Shown: positions 1 to 10,876, counted from the stretch's first letter. The stretch is 64,000 nt of DNA from Saussurea involucrata (GCA_033807775.1 CM066326.1:93350873-93414872); one strand, 5' to 3'. Made by a program: numbers and translations. Notes: generated by a model not told the origin, from the letters alone.

Positions 1-138
1 GAGATAGTATACGAGTTCTTTGTCGGTACCCTCGAATAAGTGAATCATTCGTATCTTCCATTGAGGGTACTCGTCTCTGAGTAGTGTGGGTGGCTTGGTT
101 AAAGAACCAGTGGTGAAGAAGTTGTTTGTGTTTGTCAT
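1..138 (-). CDS. Copia gag, N-terminal fragment (cut by window edge)
   Basis: On the minus strand an ATG at 138-136 opens a 46-codon frame that runs to the window edge without a stop. Its product contains the segment YPQWKIRM, the W-K-x-R-M pattern seen near the start of plant Copia gag proteins (UBN2/DUF4219-like). It lies about 290 bases downstream, on the minus strand, of a tRNA-Met primer binding site, where gag normally begins. Gag would form the particle that packages element RNA in the cytoplasm. The call rests on this short motif and on position; the rest of the protein is outside the window. Confidence 0.7.
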   Translation of the reverse strand, partial: MTNTNNFFTTGSLTKPPTLLRDEYPQWKIRMIHLFEGTDKELVYYL

Positions 139-424
139 TTTAAAAGAGGATGAAAAATCCAGAAAATAGGGTATGAACAGTAAACTTTCAAAAGATGAAG
201 TGGATTCTTCGAACAGTGTTTATAAGCCAAGAATGATGAGCAGTGCGCTAAAATGGAGTTTTAACCAAAGAAAACAGGTTCTATAAGTTTACCAAAGTCG
301 AATGAGTCAAAAATGGCAGAAAAACATAAGTTGTTTGAAAGTTATGGAGTAGGTTAAAATCAGTCCAAGTTTCTACCAAAAATCATTGTTAGAGAGGATC
401 ACTTGATATTGAAAATCAAGGCAA

Positions 425-436
425 GCTCTGATACCA
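425..436 (-). promoter_or_regulatory. Primer binding site of minus-strand Copia element
   Basis: The minus strand reads TGGTATCAGAGC, complementary to the 3' end of plant initiator-Met tRNA and the standard primer site for reverse transcription of LTR retrotransposons. It sits five bases from the end of the LTR at 442-1090. Confidence 0.85.
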
Positions 437-441
437 ATTAT

Positions 442-1090
442 TGGTTCCTGTTTTGCTTAACAATGATGATTCTTTCAGTTAGTTCAGATAAGATATAATG
501 CGGAAGCGTATTTAAAGAACTGAAAGAAATAATGAGGTAGAATAACACACAATATCAAATAAGTAATATGTAAATGACAGATATATATCTCAAAGATTTA
601 CTTATTTGATATTAATAAGAACACCAAGAACATCAAAGGTTTAACAAGAAATCTGCTCTTTAAATGTGTGTGTGTCGTGCAAAGCTTAATAGAAGAACTC
701 AACATGAGTCTTGTTGATCCCATTTCAAGCAAACAATAGAAGAAATCCATATAAAATAGAGATAAGATGAAAATTAAGATCATAATAATCAAGAACTCAT
801 CTCATATGCTTTGATTGATTCAATATGGATGAGAAATTGGAATGAGCACCACACTTTTACATTTGATGGACTCTCATGTGAAAACCCCTAGTCTATGTGT
901 GTTTTTTTGTGCTGTATCCAAATGACCTAATGAAAAATGGAACCCTAAAATCCTTTATAAAGGGTCCATTTACAAGATAAAAAGGGCTAAGCCCATACAA
1001 TTAGCTAAAAGCCCATAAGCTAATTATAAAGCCTATACAATATATCTTTATAAAACATTCAATTAAATTAGGGGTTAATTTAATCTAACA
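442..1090 (-). mobile_element. Copia LTR, minus orientation
   Basis: The 649-base segment begins TGTTAGATT on the minus strand and ends ...GGAACCA. A polypurine tract (AGGGGGAGAT, minus strand) abuts its 5' side and a tRNA-Met primer site lies just past its 3' side. The LTR therefore has the end of one internal domain before it and the start of another after it. No second copy of this LTR is in the window. The exact 3' edge is uncertain by a few bases. Confidence 0.7.
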
Positions 1091-1822
1091 ATCTCCCCCT
1101 AATGTTTTATAAAGAAAGCATCATCTAATAGTCTCCCCCTTTCTTTCTTTAGAAACTATGGCGTTCCGTTCTTCTAGTCTTCAAAGCTTCACGAGCTCCC
1201 CCTCAAATGTAGGCTCATCTTCTTGAAACACCGAGACAAATAACCCCATTTTGTCCATCTTTCATGACTCAACTTCACCGCTGTTTTGAACCATCAAGGA
1301 GCCTTTTTGAGAGAAAACATAAAACATGCACATTGAACTACAGCCTCTTAGCTTTCCAACGAGCTATAATTAATCCATTTTGGATGAAAAACGAGTGAGT
1401 TGTGCAAGTTTTCCCTCAGCTGCGCAGAACGGTCGTCAAAACAGAAAATTTGATGCTTAAGATCTCGTTGAGTAAGCATTCAACACCGAGCTTTAAACGT
1501 GAATAACAGAGGAGTGAGTGACAATCAATATGTCACAATAGCAGCATGAAACAGTGAAGAACCGTCGAGAGAACACCGTTCTTGAAAGCGGAAAGAGCAC
1601 GAGTGAAATGCAATGCTTTTGGTCCAGCAAGAGTCCATTGAATTTAACACAGATTCTGAACATTAAGCACACTGATTCAGACCAAACTCAAAACATGAAA
1701 AAGTTTCATCTGTGTATTAGGAATTCAACGCAGCTGGACTTATGAAAATCTGACTACCGACTAAAAAGTTGTGCGCATGTTTCTGAAACAGCGCAAAGCT
1801 GTCAGAAAATCTGAAAAATTTC
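1091..1822 (-). mobile_element. 3' internal region and polypurine tract of a Copia element
   Basis: Read on the minus strand, this stretch ends in two purine tracts (near 1131-1140 and 1091-1100), the second directly abutting the LTR, as expected for the untranslated tail between the Copia RNase H gene and the 3' LTR. No convincing reading frame was found. At 1822/1823 it meets the middle of an opposite-strand Ty3 gag gene with no LTR or TSD between them, so this junction is a deletion or rearrangement point. Confidence 0.5.
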
Positions 1823-2471
1823 GAAAGCCGATGCTCTATACTGGTGGGAAGCTCTCATTACCTCTAGAGGATCTGATGTATATTCTACTTTTACTTGGGA
1901 AGAATTCACAACAGCTTTCAAAAGACAGTTCTGTCCTCAAGCAGCAGTTAGACAACTGGAAGATGAATTCATGAACCTACAACAGGGAAGTTTATCAGTC
2001 AGGGATTACACCGCTCGTTTTATGGAGAAGTCACAATTCGCTGAATACTATGTTGCCACGGAGGCATTGAAGATGGAAAGGTTTAACTTTGGATTAAAGT
2101 CAGAAATCCGAAGTCTAGTGATTGCAAAGGGACCGAAAACCTTCTCAGCCGCAGTTGATGCCACGGAAAATGTGGAACGGGATAGAGGGAGAGATGCTGG
2201 TGATAAGAGTACGGGGAAGAGAAAATGGGAAGGGCCACAGTATGATCCAAAGATGTCTAGATTTCAGAGATTTGATAGTCATACGCCTTTCCGGCCAGTT
2301 GAAAGACCTTGTCCAAAGTGCCACCGCTTTCATCAAGGAAGTTGTCAAGTTGATCCTCGAAACTGTTACAACTGTGGAAAGATCGGTCATATTGCTAAAG
2401 ACTGTCGGGTATTTAGATTTTGTTTCTCGTGCAATTCTCCTGATCACCTTCAGTCCGATTGTCCACTATAG
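1823..2471 (+). pseudogene. Ty3 gag, C-terminal half (element A)
   Basis: The open frame starts abruptly at about 1823 inside the Retrotrans_gag domain (ALYWWEAL, then FKRQFCPQAAV) and has no proper start codon. Zinc-binding motifs follow: CPKCHRFHQGSC, the CCHC knuckle CYNCGKIGHIAKDC and a second knuckle CFSCNSPDHLQSDC. Gag binds and packages element RNA. The frame ends at a TAG at 2469; a TAA at 2535 lies in the same frame before protease begins. Both look like CAG or CAA codons changed by C-to-T. Gag and pol were therefore probably one continuous frame. Confidence 0.85.
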
Positions 2472-3617
2472 AGAGTACAGCAGGGTGGTACGTCAGTAAG
2501 ACCAACGAGTATTAGACCGATAGTACCAAGGCCATAATTACCAAGAGCAAGGGGTCGTGCCTTTCAGATGACAACGCAAGAAGCGGATGAGACTCCCGAT
2601 GTGGTTATAGGTACATTCTTAATAAACTCTACACGTGCTAAAGTGTTATTTGATTCCGGTGCAAACCGATCGTTTGTGTCGCCTTCTTTTGCCGCCTATA
2701 TGCATTTAAAGCCTAAAGTGATAGACCATGCGTTAATGGTAGATACGGCTAATGATAATCAAGTACCGGTTAAAGAGGTATTTGATAGTTGTGTGATAAA
2801 CATAGATGGGTGTGGAGTACTTATTCAGTTATTTTCTATAGCCTTAATTGAGTTTGATGTGGTAGTGGGAATGGATTGGTTAGCCGAGAATCAGGCTAGT
2901 ATAGTTTGTGATAAGAAGTTGATAAATGTTGTTTTACCCGAGAAGGGACCAGTAGTGATTTATGGTGATCGTAGAAATCATCAGACTTACCTTATCTCTA
3001 TGATGAAGGCTCGTAAATGTGTTAATAAAGGCTGCCCGAGCTACTTAGCTTATGTGATAAATACTAAGTTAGAAAAGAATAAGTTGGAAGATATTCCTGT
3101 CGTTTGTGAATTTCTGGAAGTTTTCCCAGAAGATTTGACTAGTCTTCCTCCCGTTAGACAAGTAGAGTTTGGTATAGATCTGATTCCTGAAGCCGCTCAT
3201 GTTGCCCGTGCACCGTATCGTCTGGCACCTCCAGAGATGAAAGAAATGATGACACAACTGGAGGATCTTACAGATAAAGGCTTCATCAGACCCAGTTCTT
3301 CGCCGTGGGGAGCACCGGTTCTGTTTGTGAAAAAGAAGGATGGTTCGATGAGGATGTGTATTGATTATCGGGAACTGAATAAGCGCACGATCAAGAACAA
3401 GTATCCGCTTCCCAGAATTGATGACCTCTTTGATCAACTAGTTGGGGCTTGCTATTTCTCCAAGATTGATCTGAGATCTGGTTATCACCAGCTGAAGGTT
3501 AAAGAAGAAGACGTTCTGAAAACTGCTTTTCGCACACGGTATGGTCACTATGAATTCTTAGTGATGCCTTTTGGACTGCCGAACGCCCCAGCCGCTTTTA
3601 TGGATTTAATGAATTGA
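2472..3617 (+). pseudogene. Ty3 protease and reverse transcriptase, N-terminal part (element A)
   Basis: In the gag frame, an aspartic protease domain comes first, with the active-site segment LFDSGANRSFV near 2646-2680. Reverse transcriptase follows, with FFVKKKDGS-type and YRELNK motifs and KIDLRSGYHQ, which carries the first catalytic aspartate. The frame stops at TGA 3615-3617, just upstream of the catalytic FIDDI box. The stop probably arose from CGA by C-to-T. The product would copy element RNA into DNA; this copy cannot make a complete enzyme. Confidence 0.9.
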
Positions 3618-4297
3618 GTATGTAAGTCATATCTCGATAAATTCGTTATTGTGTTTATCGATGATATCCTTATTTACTCTCGATCAGAAGAAGAGCACGC
3701 ACGACATCTTCGTTTGATTTTGGAGTTGTTGAAGAAGGAAAAGTTGTATGCAAAATTTTCTAAGTGTGAATTCTGGCTTCGGGAAGTTCAGTTCCTAGGG
3801 CATATAGTTTCTGAAAAAGGCATTCAAGGTGATCCAATAAAAGTAGAAGCAATTGAAAAGTGGGAACCGCTGAGAACGCCAACAGAGGTACGAAGTTTTA
3901 TGGGTTTAGCCGGCTACTATCGAAAGTTTATACAAGATTTATCCCGTATCGCTACACCTTTGACCAAGCTAACTCGAAAGAATATAAATATTGAATGGAA
4001 AGCAGAGCAGGATGAAGCATTCCGAATATTGAAAGAGAAACTTTGTAGCGCGCCAATTCTGTCACTACCTGAAGGTTCCAATGATTTTGTTGTTTATAGT
4101 GATGCTTCCAAACTAGGATTGGGATGTGTACTAATGCAGCGTGGGAAAGTTATAGCTTATGCTTCTCGTCAACTAAAGGATCATGAACGGCAGTATCCTA
4201 CACACGACATGGAACTTGCAGCAGTTGTTTTTGCGCTGAAAATCTGGAGACATTATCTTTATGGTTCTAAGTGTCAAATTTATACCGATCATAAAAA
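3618..4297 (+). pseudogene. Ty3 reverse transcriptase C-terminus and RNase H (element A)
   Basis: The frame resumes after the TGA with FVIVFIDDILIYS, the catalytic FIDD box, then the thumb and the RNase H motif VVYSDASKLGLGCVL with its first catalytic aspartate, followed by ATSRQL-like and HDMELAAVVFALK motifs. One surplus A in the run at 4293-4297, inside the TDHK motif, moves the rest of the protein into the next frame. RNase H removes the RNA strand during copying. Confidence 0.88.
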
Positions 4298-5436
4298 GTC
4301 TTCAACATATTTTCGATCAGCGGGAATTGAATATGAGACAAAGAAGATGGTTAGAACTGGTGAATGACTACGACTGTGAAATTCTTTATCATCCGGGAAA
4401 GGCGAATGTGGTAGCTGATGCACTGAGTCGGCAAGAAAGGAGTGGAACAATAAAAGCCATTGCACTACGGGCTGAACTTCTACCTAACATCTTTGATGAA
4501 TTGAGGAAGTGTCAAGTAGAAGCTTTTCAAGAAGAACATTTGAAACCAGAACGGTTAGTAGGAATATCAGCAACACTAATAGCATATGATCGTGGGTTAC
4601 TGTGTCTGAGAAACAGAATTTGGGTGCCTCATTTGGGTGGTTTACGTGATCGGGTATTACAAGAAGCTCATCAATCTCGTTTCTCTATTCATCCATGTAC
4701 GAATAAGATGTATAAAGATCTACGACAATTCTATTGGTGGCCAGGAATGAAAAGAAGTGTTGCTCAGTATGTGGAAGATTGTTCTACTTGTAAGAAGGTG
4801 AAGATTGAACATCAAAAGCCGTTTGGGCAGTTACAGCGCCTAGAAATACCGATGTGGAAATGGGATCAGATTACTACAGATTTCATCACGAAGTTACCAA
4901 GGACTCCGAAAGGGTTTGATGCTATTTGGGTGATAGTTGACAGGTTGACAAAGTCTGTTCACTTCCTACCAATAAAGGAAACCTATTCGTTGGAAAGACT
5001 AGCCAAACTGTATATCAATGAAATAGTAACTCGACATGGAGTTCCACTCTCGATTATCTCTGACCGTGATAGTCGTTTTACTTCAAGGTTCCTGGAGAAG
5101 TTTTCAAAAGGAAATGGGAACGCAGATAAAGTTAAGTACCGCGTATCATCCTCAAACTGACGGTCAGAGTGAGCGAACGATTCAGACTTTGGAAGATATG
5201 TTACGAGCCTGCATTGTTGAATTTGGGGGATCATGGGATAAGCACTTACCACTGGTAGAATTTGCCTACAACAACAGTTATCATTCCAGTATACAAGCAA
5301 CACCGTTTGAGGTTCTGTATGGTAGAAAATGCCGAACGCCTCTGTGTTGGAATGAAGTGGGAGAGAAACAGTTAGCAGGACTAGATATAGTTCAGTTGAC
5401 CGCGGATAAAATTTCTCAGATTTGGGAACGTTTGAA
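4298..5436 (+). pseudogene. Ty3 RNase H end and integrase (element A), frameshifted and split
   Basis: The frame after the 4297 shift ends RNase H at NVVADALSR, then gives an HHCC zinc finger (IHPCTNKMY ... CSTCKKVK) and the integrase core, with catalytic aspartates in TTDFITKLP and SDRDSRF. An extra base near 5091 shifts the frame again; the catalytic glutamate lies in TDGQSERTIQTLEDML in the third frame. The gene breaks at 5436 where a solo LTR has inserted. Integrase would insert element DNA into chromosomes. Confidence 0.88.
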
Positions 5437-7073
5437 TGTAATACCCCGGGTAAGTCCGTTAGTTAAAATCTCTTTTCCGTTAAATTTATTTAAACTTTAT
5501 AATTGATGTTTAGGGTAAGTTTGGGTTAATTTATAAGTAAATGGTATTTTGGTCATTAGTGGATAGTTTAGGGACTAAAGTGGTAAATTGGATTAGATAT
5601 TATCCCTTTAGGACTTCAGCTAATTCAGAATTCAGCAGATATTTCAGTGTGTGTGTGTGTGTGTTTTGAGACCAAAAGAGAATAAGAAGAAGAAAACTAA
5701 GGTTAAGGCCTAATTTGAAGTGCTTAGAAGTGAAATTAAGGTATGTTCCTTTGTAATTTATGTTTGTAATTGGTATTGGAAGGTTTCTATCGGAGTAGAA
5801 TCATCAATTTCACATCTAGTAATTATTCAGTCGATTTCTAGGTAGAAAATGGATGAACAGTCAGAGGTTTCCGGATAAGATGAATGTGTCCGGTAGTTTT
5901 TTGGGTGGTGTCCGGATAATGTGTTGTTAGTGCCCGATAGTTTTTCTTGCAGGTATCCGGATGAATCGATTAACCGGGTAAGTCCTATTTTCTCTAGTTT
6001 CCGGATGAAATGATTTACCGGATAGTGTCCGGATTGTTGTGTTGTCCGGATAGTTATGTTATCCGGATTGGTTATGTTATCCGGAAAGTTGGTGTTGTCC
6101 GTAAAGGTTGTGTTGTCCGGATACTTTAGCTGTTTGGTCAATTTTGAGAGTTTAGATGCTTTTGAGTATCCAGTAACCTGTGTTTTGTTAATTCTTGGAT
6201 AGGGAATGAATGAGGACTGAATATACTGTGGACTTAACTTAAGTACGGGTTTGTGGGAAATAATTGAGAATAGGTTTTAGATAGATTTATCTAAAGTTCT
6301 TGGTCCTAGTAAGTCTTATGTGATCTATTTGGTAAAGAGATATATGTATATACTTGTTTCAGATACTATGAATCGGAGGTGAAAGCTAAATCTGTTGGAA
6401 AAGAACGGGAAGAGCTTTGTTAAGCAAATAAGTGAGTTTTTACTTAAAATGTTTTCAAACTGGAATACATATACGTGAATGAGTGTAATAATGTGCATAT
6501 TATGTTATATGAGTATTACACTGCATGAGTTCTAGTTGGCCGGGCTTAGGACCGGTGGGGTTGGCTGTACATAGGGACAGTGGTGTTGGCTGTATTCAGT
6601 ACAGTGGTGAAAATTGATTAGTTGGCTCACAACCAATTAATATGGCCAAGAGAATGAGATGGAAAGATACATGATGCATGGGTCATATTTGGTATTTTTA
6701 TGTGTGTTATGTGTATGATGTTTGTGCAAATGGTTTTTAACTAACGGGGATTTTCTCACTAGACCTCAAGGTCTAACCCTCATTTTGTTTTAAAAATATG
6801 TATTACAGGTCGTGGATCGAGTAAGAGCAAATAAGAAGGTTAATCTGCGAATAGCTTTTGAAGGACTTTTGTAGTTGAAGACTATGATGTGTATTGAAGT
6901 AGTACCTATGTTATTAGTAATGATGTAAATTTACTAAGTAAACGTTGTAATGATGTACTGAATATTTGTAAAGACTAGGGGACCATATTTGTAATATAAT
7001 GTATCTCTTGTGTTATAACGACGTTATGCAATGTATGCTATTTGAAGTATGTTTGGAAATGTCGGTCGTTACA
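5437..7073 (+). mobile_element. Solo LTR, same family as element A's own LTR
   Basis: The segment begins TGTAATACCCCGGG and ends GTCGTTACA. The same start is found at the 3' LTR of element A (7599). It is flanked by TTGAA (5432-5436) and TAGAA (7074-7078), a 5-bp TSD with one difference. Removing it rejoins the integrase frame. It holds a GT microsatellite near 5649-5664 and a CCGG-rich minisatellite. A solo LTR is left when the two LTRs of an inserted element recombine. Confidence 0.9.
5868..6125 (+). repeat. CCGGA-rich minisatellite inside LTR (family A)
   Basis: About eleven imperfect copies of a unit resembling TGTTGTCCGGATAGTT lie in 260 bases, giving a dense cluster of CCGG sites. The equivalent array in the truncated 3' LTR is at about 8035-8312. 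A comparable array occurs in the LTRs of element B. Confidence 0.75.
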
Positions 7074-7078
7074 TAGAA

Positions 7079-7559
7079 AGTGGCTCAAGACAGACAGAAA
7101 AGCTACGCCGACCGACGCCGAAAACCATTAGAGTTCCAAGTTGGAGATTTTGTAATGTTAAAAGTCTCACCTTGGAAAGGAGTCATTCGATTTGGGAAAC
7201 AAGGTAAATTGAGCCCGAGGTACATTGGACCGTTTGCAATCATAGAAAGGATCGGTGAAGTAGCCTACAGGTTAGATCTTCCGCCAGAGTTAAGCAGAAT
7301 CCACAATGCTTTTCACGTTTCAAATTTTCGGAAGTGTTTGGTTACGCCGGATCAGGCAGTTTCCCTACCCGACATACAAGTTGATGAAAAGTTGAATTAT
7401 GTGGAGGAACCTGAAGCCATTGTTGACCGTAAAGTTAAAGTTTTGCGGAATAAGGAGATCAGACAAGTAAAAGTACAGTGGCGACATCACAAAGGACAGG
7501 ATGCCACATGGGAATCAGAATCCGAAATGAGAACTAAGTACCCGTACCTTTTTGCCTAA
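7079..7559 (+). pseudogene. Ty3 integrase C-terminus with chromodomain-like tail (element A)
   Basis: This continues the integrase after the solo LTR: DRQKSYADRRRK, then the GPF/Y module (SPRYIGPFAIIERIGEVAYRL) and a tail with VQWRHHKGQDATWE, which resembles the chromodomain of Tekay-type chromoviruses. It ends with TAA at 7557-7559, 39 bases before the 3' LTR. The chromodomain is thought to guide integration to marked chromatin. The segment is intact in itself but cut off from the rest of pol. Confidence 0.85.
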
Positions 7560-7580
7560 AACGAATTCCGGGACGGAATT

Positions 7581-7598
7581 CTTTTGAGAGGGAGATGA
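7581..7598 (+). promoter_or_regulatory. Polypurine tract of element A
   Basis: The purine-rich run TTTTGAGAGGGAGATGA directly precedes the 3' LTR and would prime plus-strand DNA synthesis. Confidence 0.7.
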
Positions 7599-8932
7599 TG
7601 TAATACCCCGGGTAAGTTCGTTAGTTAAATCCTAGTTCCGTCAAATTTAATTAACTTTATAATTGATGTTTAGGGTAAGTTTGGGTTAATTTATAAGTTA
7701 AAGGTGTTTTGGTCATTAGTGGATAGCTTAGGGACTAAAGTGGTAAAATGATTTGATATTACCCTTGATGAAATCAGATATTTCATAACTCAGAAAATAT
7801 CCAGAAAGTTTAGTGTGTGTGTGTGTGTGCGTGTGTGTTTTGAGAAGAGAAGAAGAAGAAGAAGGAAGAAAGGTTTTGTGGCTAGGGATTCAATTTGGTG
7901 TGCTTGGAAGTAAAATTGAGGTATGTTCCTTTGTATTTTATGTTTGTAATTGTTATTAGAAGGTTTTTATCGGATTAGAATAGTCAATTACATATTTGGT
8001 AATGATTCAGACGATTTCTGGATAGAATGAATGTGTCCGGTAGTTTTGGTAATGATTCAGATGATTCAGACGATTTCCGGATAGAATGAATGTGTCCGGT
8101 AGTTTTGCTTGCTGGTGTCCGGACGATTCAAGTACCCGGTAAGTTCCTTTTTTCCCTTAAATTTCCGGATGAATTAAGATACCGGGTGGTATCCGGGTTA
8201 CTTTGGTTTCCGGATATCGTCTGGATTGTTGATGTTGTCCGGACAGTTGTGTTGTTCGGAATATATGTGTTGTCCGGATAGTCTGTGTTGTCCGGATAGT
8301 TTGTGTTGTCCAGGAACTTTAGCTGTTTGGTCATTTTTAAGAATTCAGATACTTTTGAGTATCCAGTGGCTTGTGTTTTGTTGACTCTTGGATAGGGAAT
8401 GAATGAGGACTGATTATATTGTGGACTTGACTTAAGTTCGGGTTTGGGGGTAACATTTGAGGATTAGAGCTATCTAGAGTTCTTAGCTTTAGTAAGACTT
8501 ATGTGTTCAATTTGGTAAAGAGATATTTGTATCTAATTGTTTCAGATACTGTGAATCGAGGGTGAAGGCTGAATCTTTTGGAAAAGACTGGGAAGAGTTT
8601 TGATAAGCAAACAAGTGAGTTTTTACTTAAAATGTTTTCAAACTGGAATACATATATGTGGAATGAGAATGTGATGAATAAGTGTAATAATGTGCATATT
8701 ATGTTTATATGAGCATTACACTGCATGAGTACAAGTTAGCCGGGCTTAGGACCGGTGGGGTAGGCTGTACAGAGGGACAATGGTGTTGGCTGTATTTAGT
8801 ACAGTGGTGTAAATTGATTAGTTGGCTCGCAACCAATTAATATGGCCAAGAGAATGAGACAGAAAAGTACACGATGCATGAGTCATAGTTGGTATTCTTA
8901 TGTGTGATATGTATATGATGTTTGTGCAAATG
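7599..8932 (+). mobile_element. 3' LTR of element A, 3'-truncated
   Basis: It begins TGTAATACCCCGGG and follows the solo LTR (5437-7073) along its length until GTTTGTGCAAATG, then switches to unrelated sequence at about 8933. About 340 bases corresponding to the end of the LTR are missing. Confidence 0.88.
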
Positions 8933-9679
8933 GGAATACCAACACCGTTATATCAGTGCAATGAAGCGGTGTCTTCCAGTCAGCCAAGTCAGAACCAAGC
9001 ATCAGATCACAGAGGTACTCAACATCCATTCAAGACGTATTATGAAAATCGTTTATCCGGTATTCACTGTCCGACGTGAAGATGGGAATGAATGGAAATT
9101 TTCCGAAGCCGACTTCCAGCACCTCCGACCATTCGACTTCCTGGCTATTCTGAAAGACCTCCGTACAAGAACTATCTGACCGCTTCAAGTTACGAAGGCG
9201 CTCGAAGCTGTTCGTCGATTCCTGGTCCGTACTATCATGATGCCATATCTCACGGACTTTCAAATGGCAATCGAGAACAGGGCAAAGAAGGTAAATCTGA
9301 TCAAACCGAATCTGGAAGCTCCTGAATTGAAGATGTATCCCGAGAACGCTCTGCTTCTAGAACCTGAATTTAGGATAGTCTACATCAACGAACATAAAGA
9401 GAAGAATTTTCTGCGATTCAGTCAGGTAGACAGATTCTGCGACGGCACACTCCTCAAGGTTCGAGATGCTCTTCAAAAGGTTATCACACACGAGTCTGAA
9501 AATCCAAGGTATTCATATGTTTCGAATCCGAATGAAACAACTGCTCGGAATGCCTTGGAAATGGTTGAAGATCGCATCGACTATCGCCGCACAATCAGAT
9601 TGTTCGAGGTTCACTTCGCGTTGCGTAAAAGATATGTTTCCAACTGGCGCGAACTCGAACTTCAAATCAAAGGGGAGAT
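8933..9679 (+). pseudogene. 3' coding fragment of a Copia-like retroelement, one internal stop
   Basis: One frame is open from 8933 to 9695 apart from a single TGA at 9177-9179. The product has KIVYPVFTVRREDGNEW, later YLTDFQMAIENRAKKVNL, and RFSQVDRFCDGTLLKVRDAL. The last two resemble proteins encoded near the 3' end of Copia-like repeats in Asteraceae (patterns like DFQLGIESYQKKVNL and FCDGTL); their function is unknown to me. The frame runs into a purine tract (AAGGGGAGAT) and an LTR at 9680, which fits a position at the 3' end of an element. Everything upstream is lost at the junction with element A's LTR. Confidence 0.6.
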
Positions 9680-9961
9680 TGTTAGGGTCATTTAATGTTG
9701 ATTTAAAGTTCAAGGGTCTGTATTGTAATTCTTTATTTTGAGCTTTATTAGTGAACGGGTCGTGGGCTTGTTAACCACGGGCCCACCATATATAAGCATA
9801 GATTAGCCTTAGAAAATAGGCTAGTTGTTCATTTAGCTTTCCTACTCGTATTGTAAAAATCTCTGATTGAAAACAATAGATGGATGACAGTTGAAATCAC
9901 AAACTGATTGATTGTTATTACTATTGATTTCATTATTCGTTGCACGGATCTGGAACTAACA
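9680..9961 (+). mobile_element. Short 3' LTR of a Copia-like element
   Basis: A 282-base TG...CA segment begins TGTTAGGGTC directly after a purine tract and ends GGAACTAACA. The next bases, AGAGG, fall inside exon 1 of the BOP1 fragment and are probably the right copy of a 5-bp TSD. The left LTR is absent, so the element is a 3' remnant. Confidence 0.65.
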
Positions 9962-10820
9962 AGAGGATTTAAACCAATAGAGAAAGAAGTTATTGAGAAT
10001 GGAACTGAAGCTCCTAGTGATTCTGAAGACGGCGTTGTAGAAAATCCTATTGTGTCTGATGATGACGAGGTACATCCATTATTTTTCAATTGTCAGCACT
10101 TCATTTTGATAATTAGAATGCACAGTTATAGAGAATTAATTGGAAGCAATATAGGTGAAATTTGAAGTTCAGTTTGAATTTAAAAAATAAATAGCTTGAT
10201 GGCGCAAATCAACTTAAATCCTCAATTTTATAGTTGGAATTGGGGAAAGCATGCGGCACTTGGTTGAATATGGGTACAGTAACAATGGAATATCATTTTT
10301 TTGCCATTAGCACTATACTGATTTACGTACGGAAGTTTAGAATGATTGTTTTGAGTTTAGCTATATGTATACTTTACTATTTATTATATGCACCTTGAAG
10401 TTATAATCATGTTGTAAGAACTGAATTGCAAGTGCTTGTCATTTTTGTTCTTGCTAACATAGTGTGTTTGGTTCCAGAGCTTCTTCTCTGTGGGTGATGA
10501 CTCTTCAAGGGATTCAGAATCAGGATCAAGGTCCGAAAAATAGTGAATTCTCAGAAGATGAGGTACATGGTAATTACCTGTTTAGTAAATTGTAAAACTC
10601 TTTTTTTACTTTGTTTTCATCAAATTGAAGAATTTTTTCAATTTACAAAATTTGTGCGCTTCTGCTTGCAAAAATTTGAAGCCAATGTTATCGGTGGATT
10701 GGCATTCGTAAATGGATATTTACTTAGGGTCCGTTTACCAAATGCTTACCCGGGTAAGCACCCACCAAAACACATTATCTTACCGAGTGAATATGGTAAG
10801 GACCAAGAATCTTATCCTAA
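9962..10820 (+). pseudogene. BOP1 gene fragment 1 (part of exon 1 to part of intron 2)
   Basis: Colinear and nearly identical to 56896-57758 of the intact gene. It begins within exon 1, includes intron 1 and an exon-2 copy, and ends inside the MITE that sits in intron 2. Exon 2 has small insertions and deletions (AGCTTCTTCTCTGTGGG against AGCTTCTCTGAGGG) that break the frame. Its left end is set by insertion of the Copia-like LTR and its right end by a telomere-like repeat. It has no start codon and only two partial exons, so no function is expected. Confidence 0.9.
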
Positions 10821-10876
10821 CCCTGAACCTCGAACCCCGGACCCCTGGACCCTAAACCCTACACCCTAAACCCTAA
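10821..10876 (+). repeat. Degenerate interstitial telomere-like repeat
   Basis: The stretch consists of variants of CCCTAAA, with the clearest part CCCTAAACCCTACACCCTAA at 10850-10869 and another unit after it. It lies exactly at the right breakpoint of BOP1 fragment 1. A single TTTAGGGTTTAG-like unit in the opposite orientation follows near 10904. Confidence 0.75.

Larger units (their letters stand above)
1823..8932 (+). mobile_element. Ty3 element A (chromovirus-like), truncated and decayed
   Basis: Order of domains is gag, protease, reverse transcriptase, RNase H, integrase and a chromodomain-like tail, then a 3' LTR; this is the Ty3 order. The 5' LTR, primer site and first half of gag are missing. 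The 3' LTR lacks its last third. The coding frame carries three nonsense codons and two frameshifts, and a solo LTR of the same family sits in the integrase. The protein sequence is close to that of element B, but the two LTRs differ, so they are related yet separate families. The element cannot be autonomous. Confidence 0.9.

Noticed and set aside
2145..2447. Minus-strand and other-frame reading frames overlapping gag, pol and env-like genes
   Set aside because: They lie opposite or out of frame with clear retroelement domains and show no motif; they are shadows.
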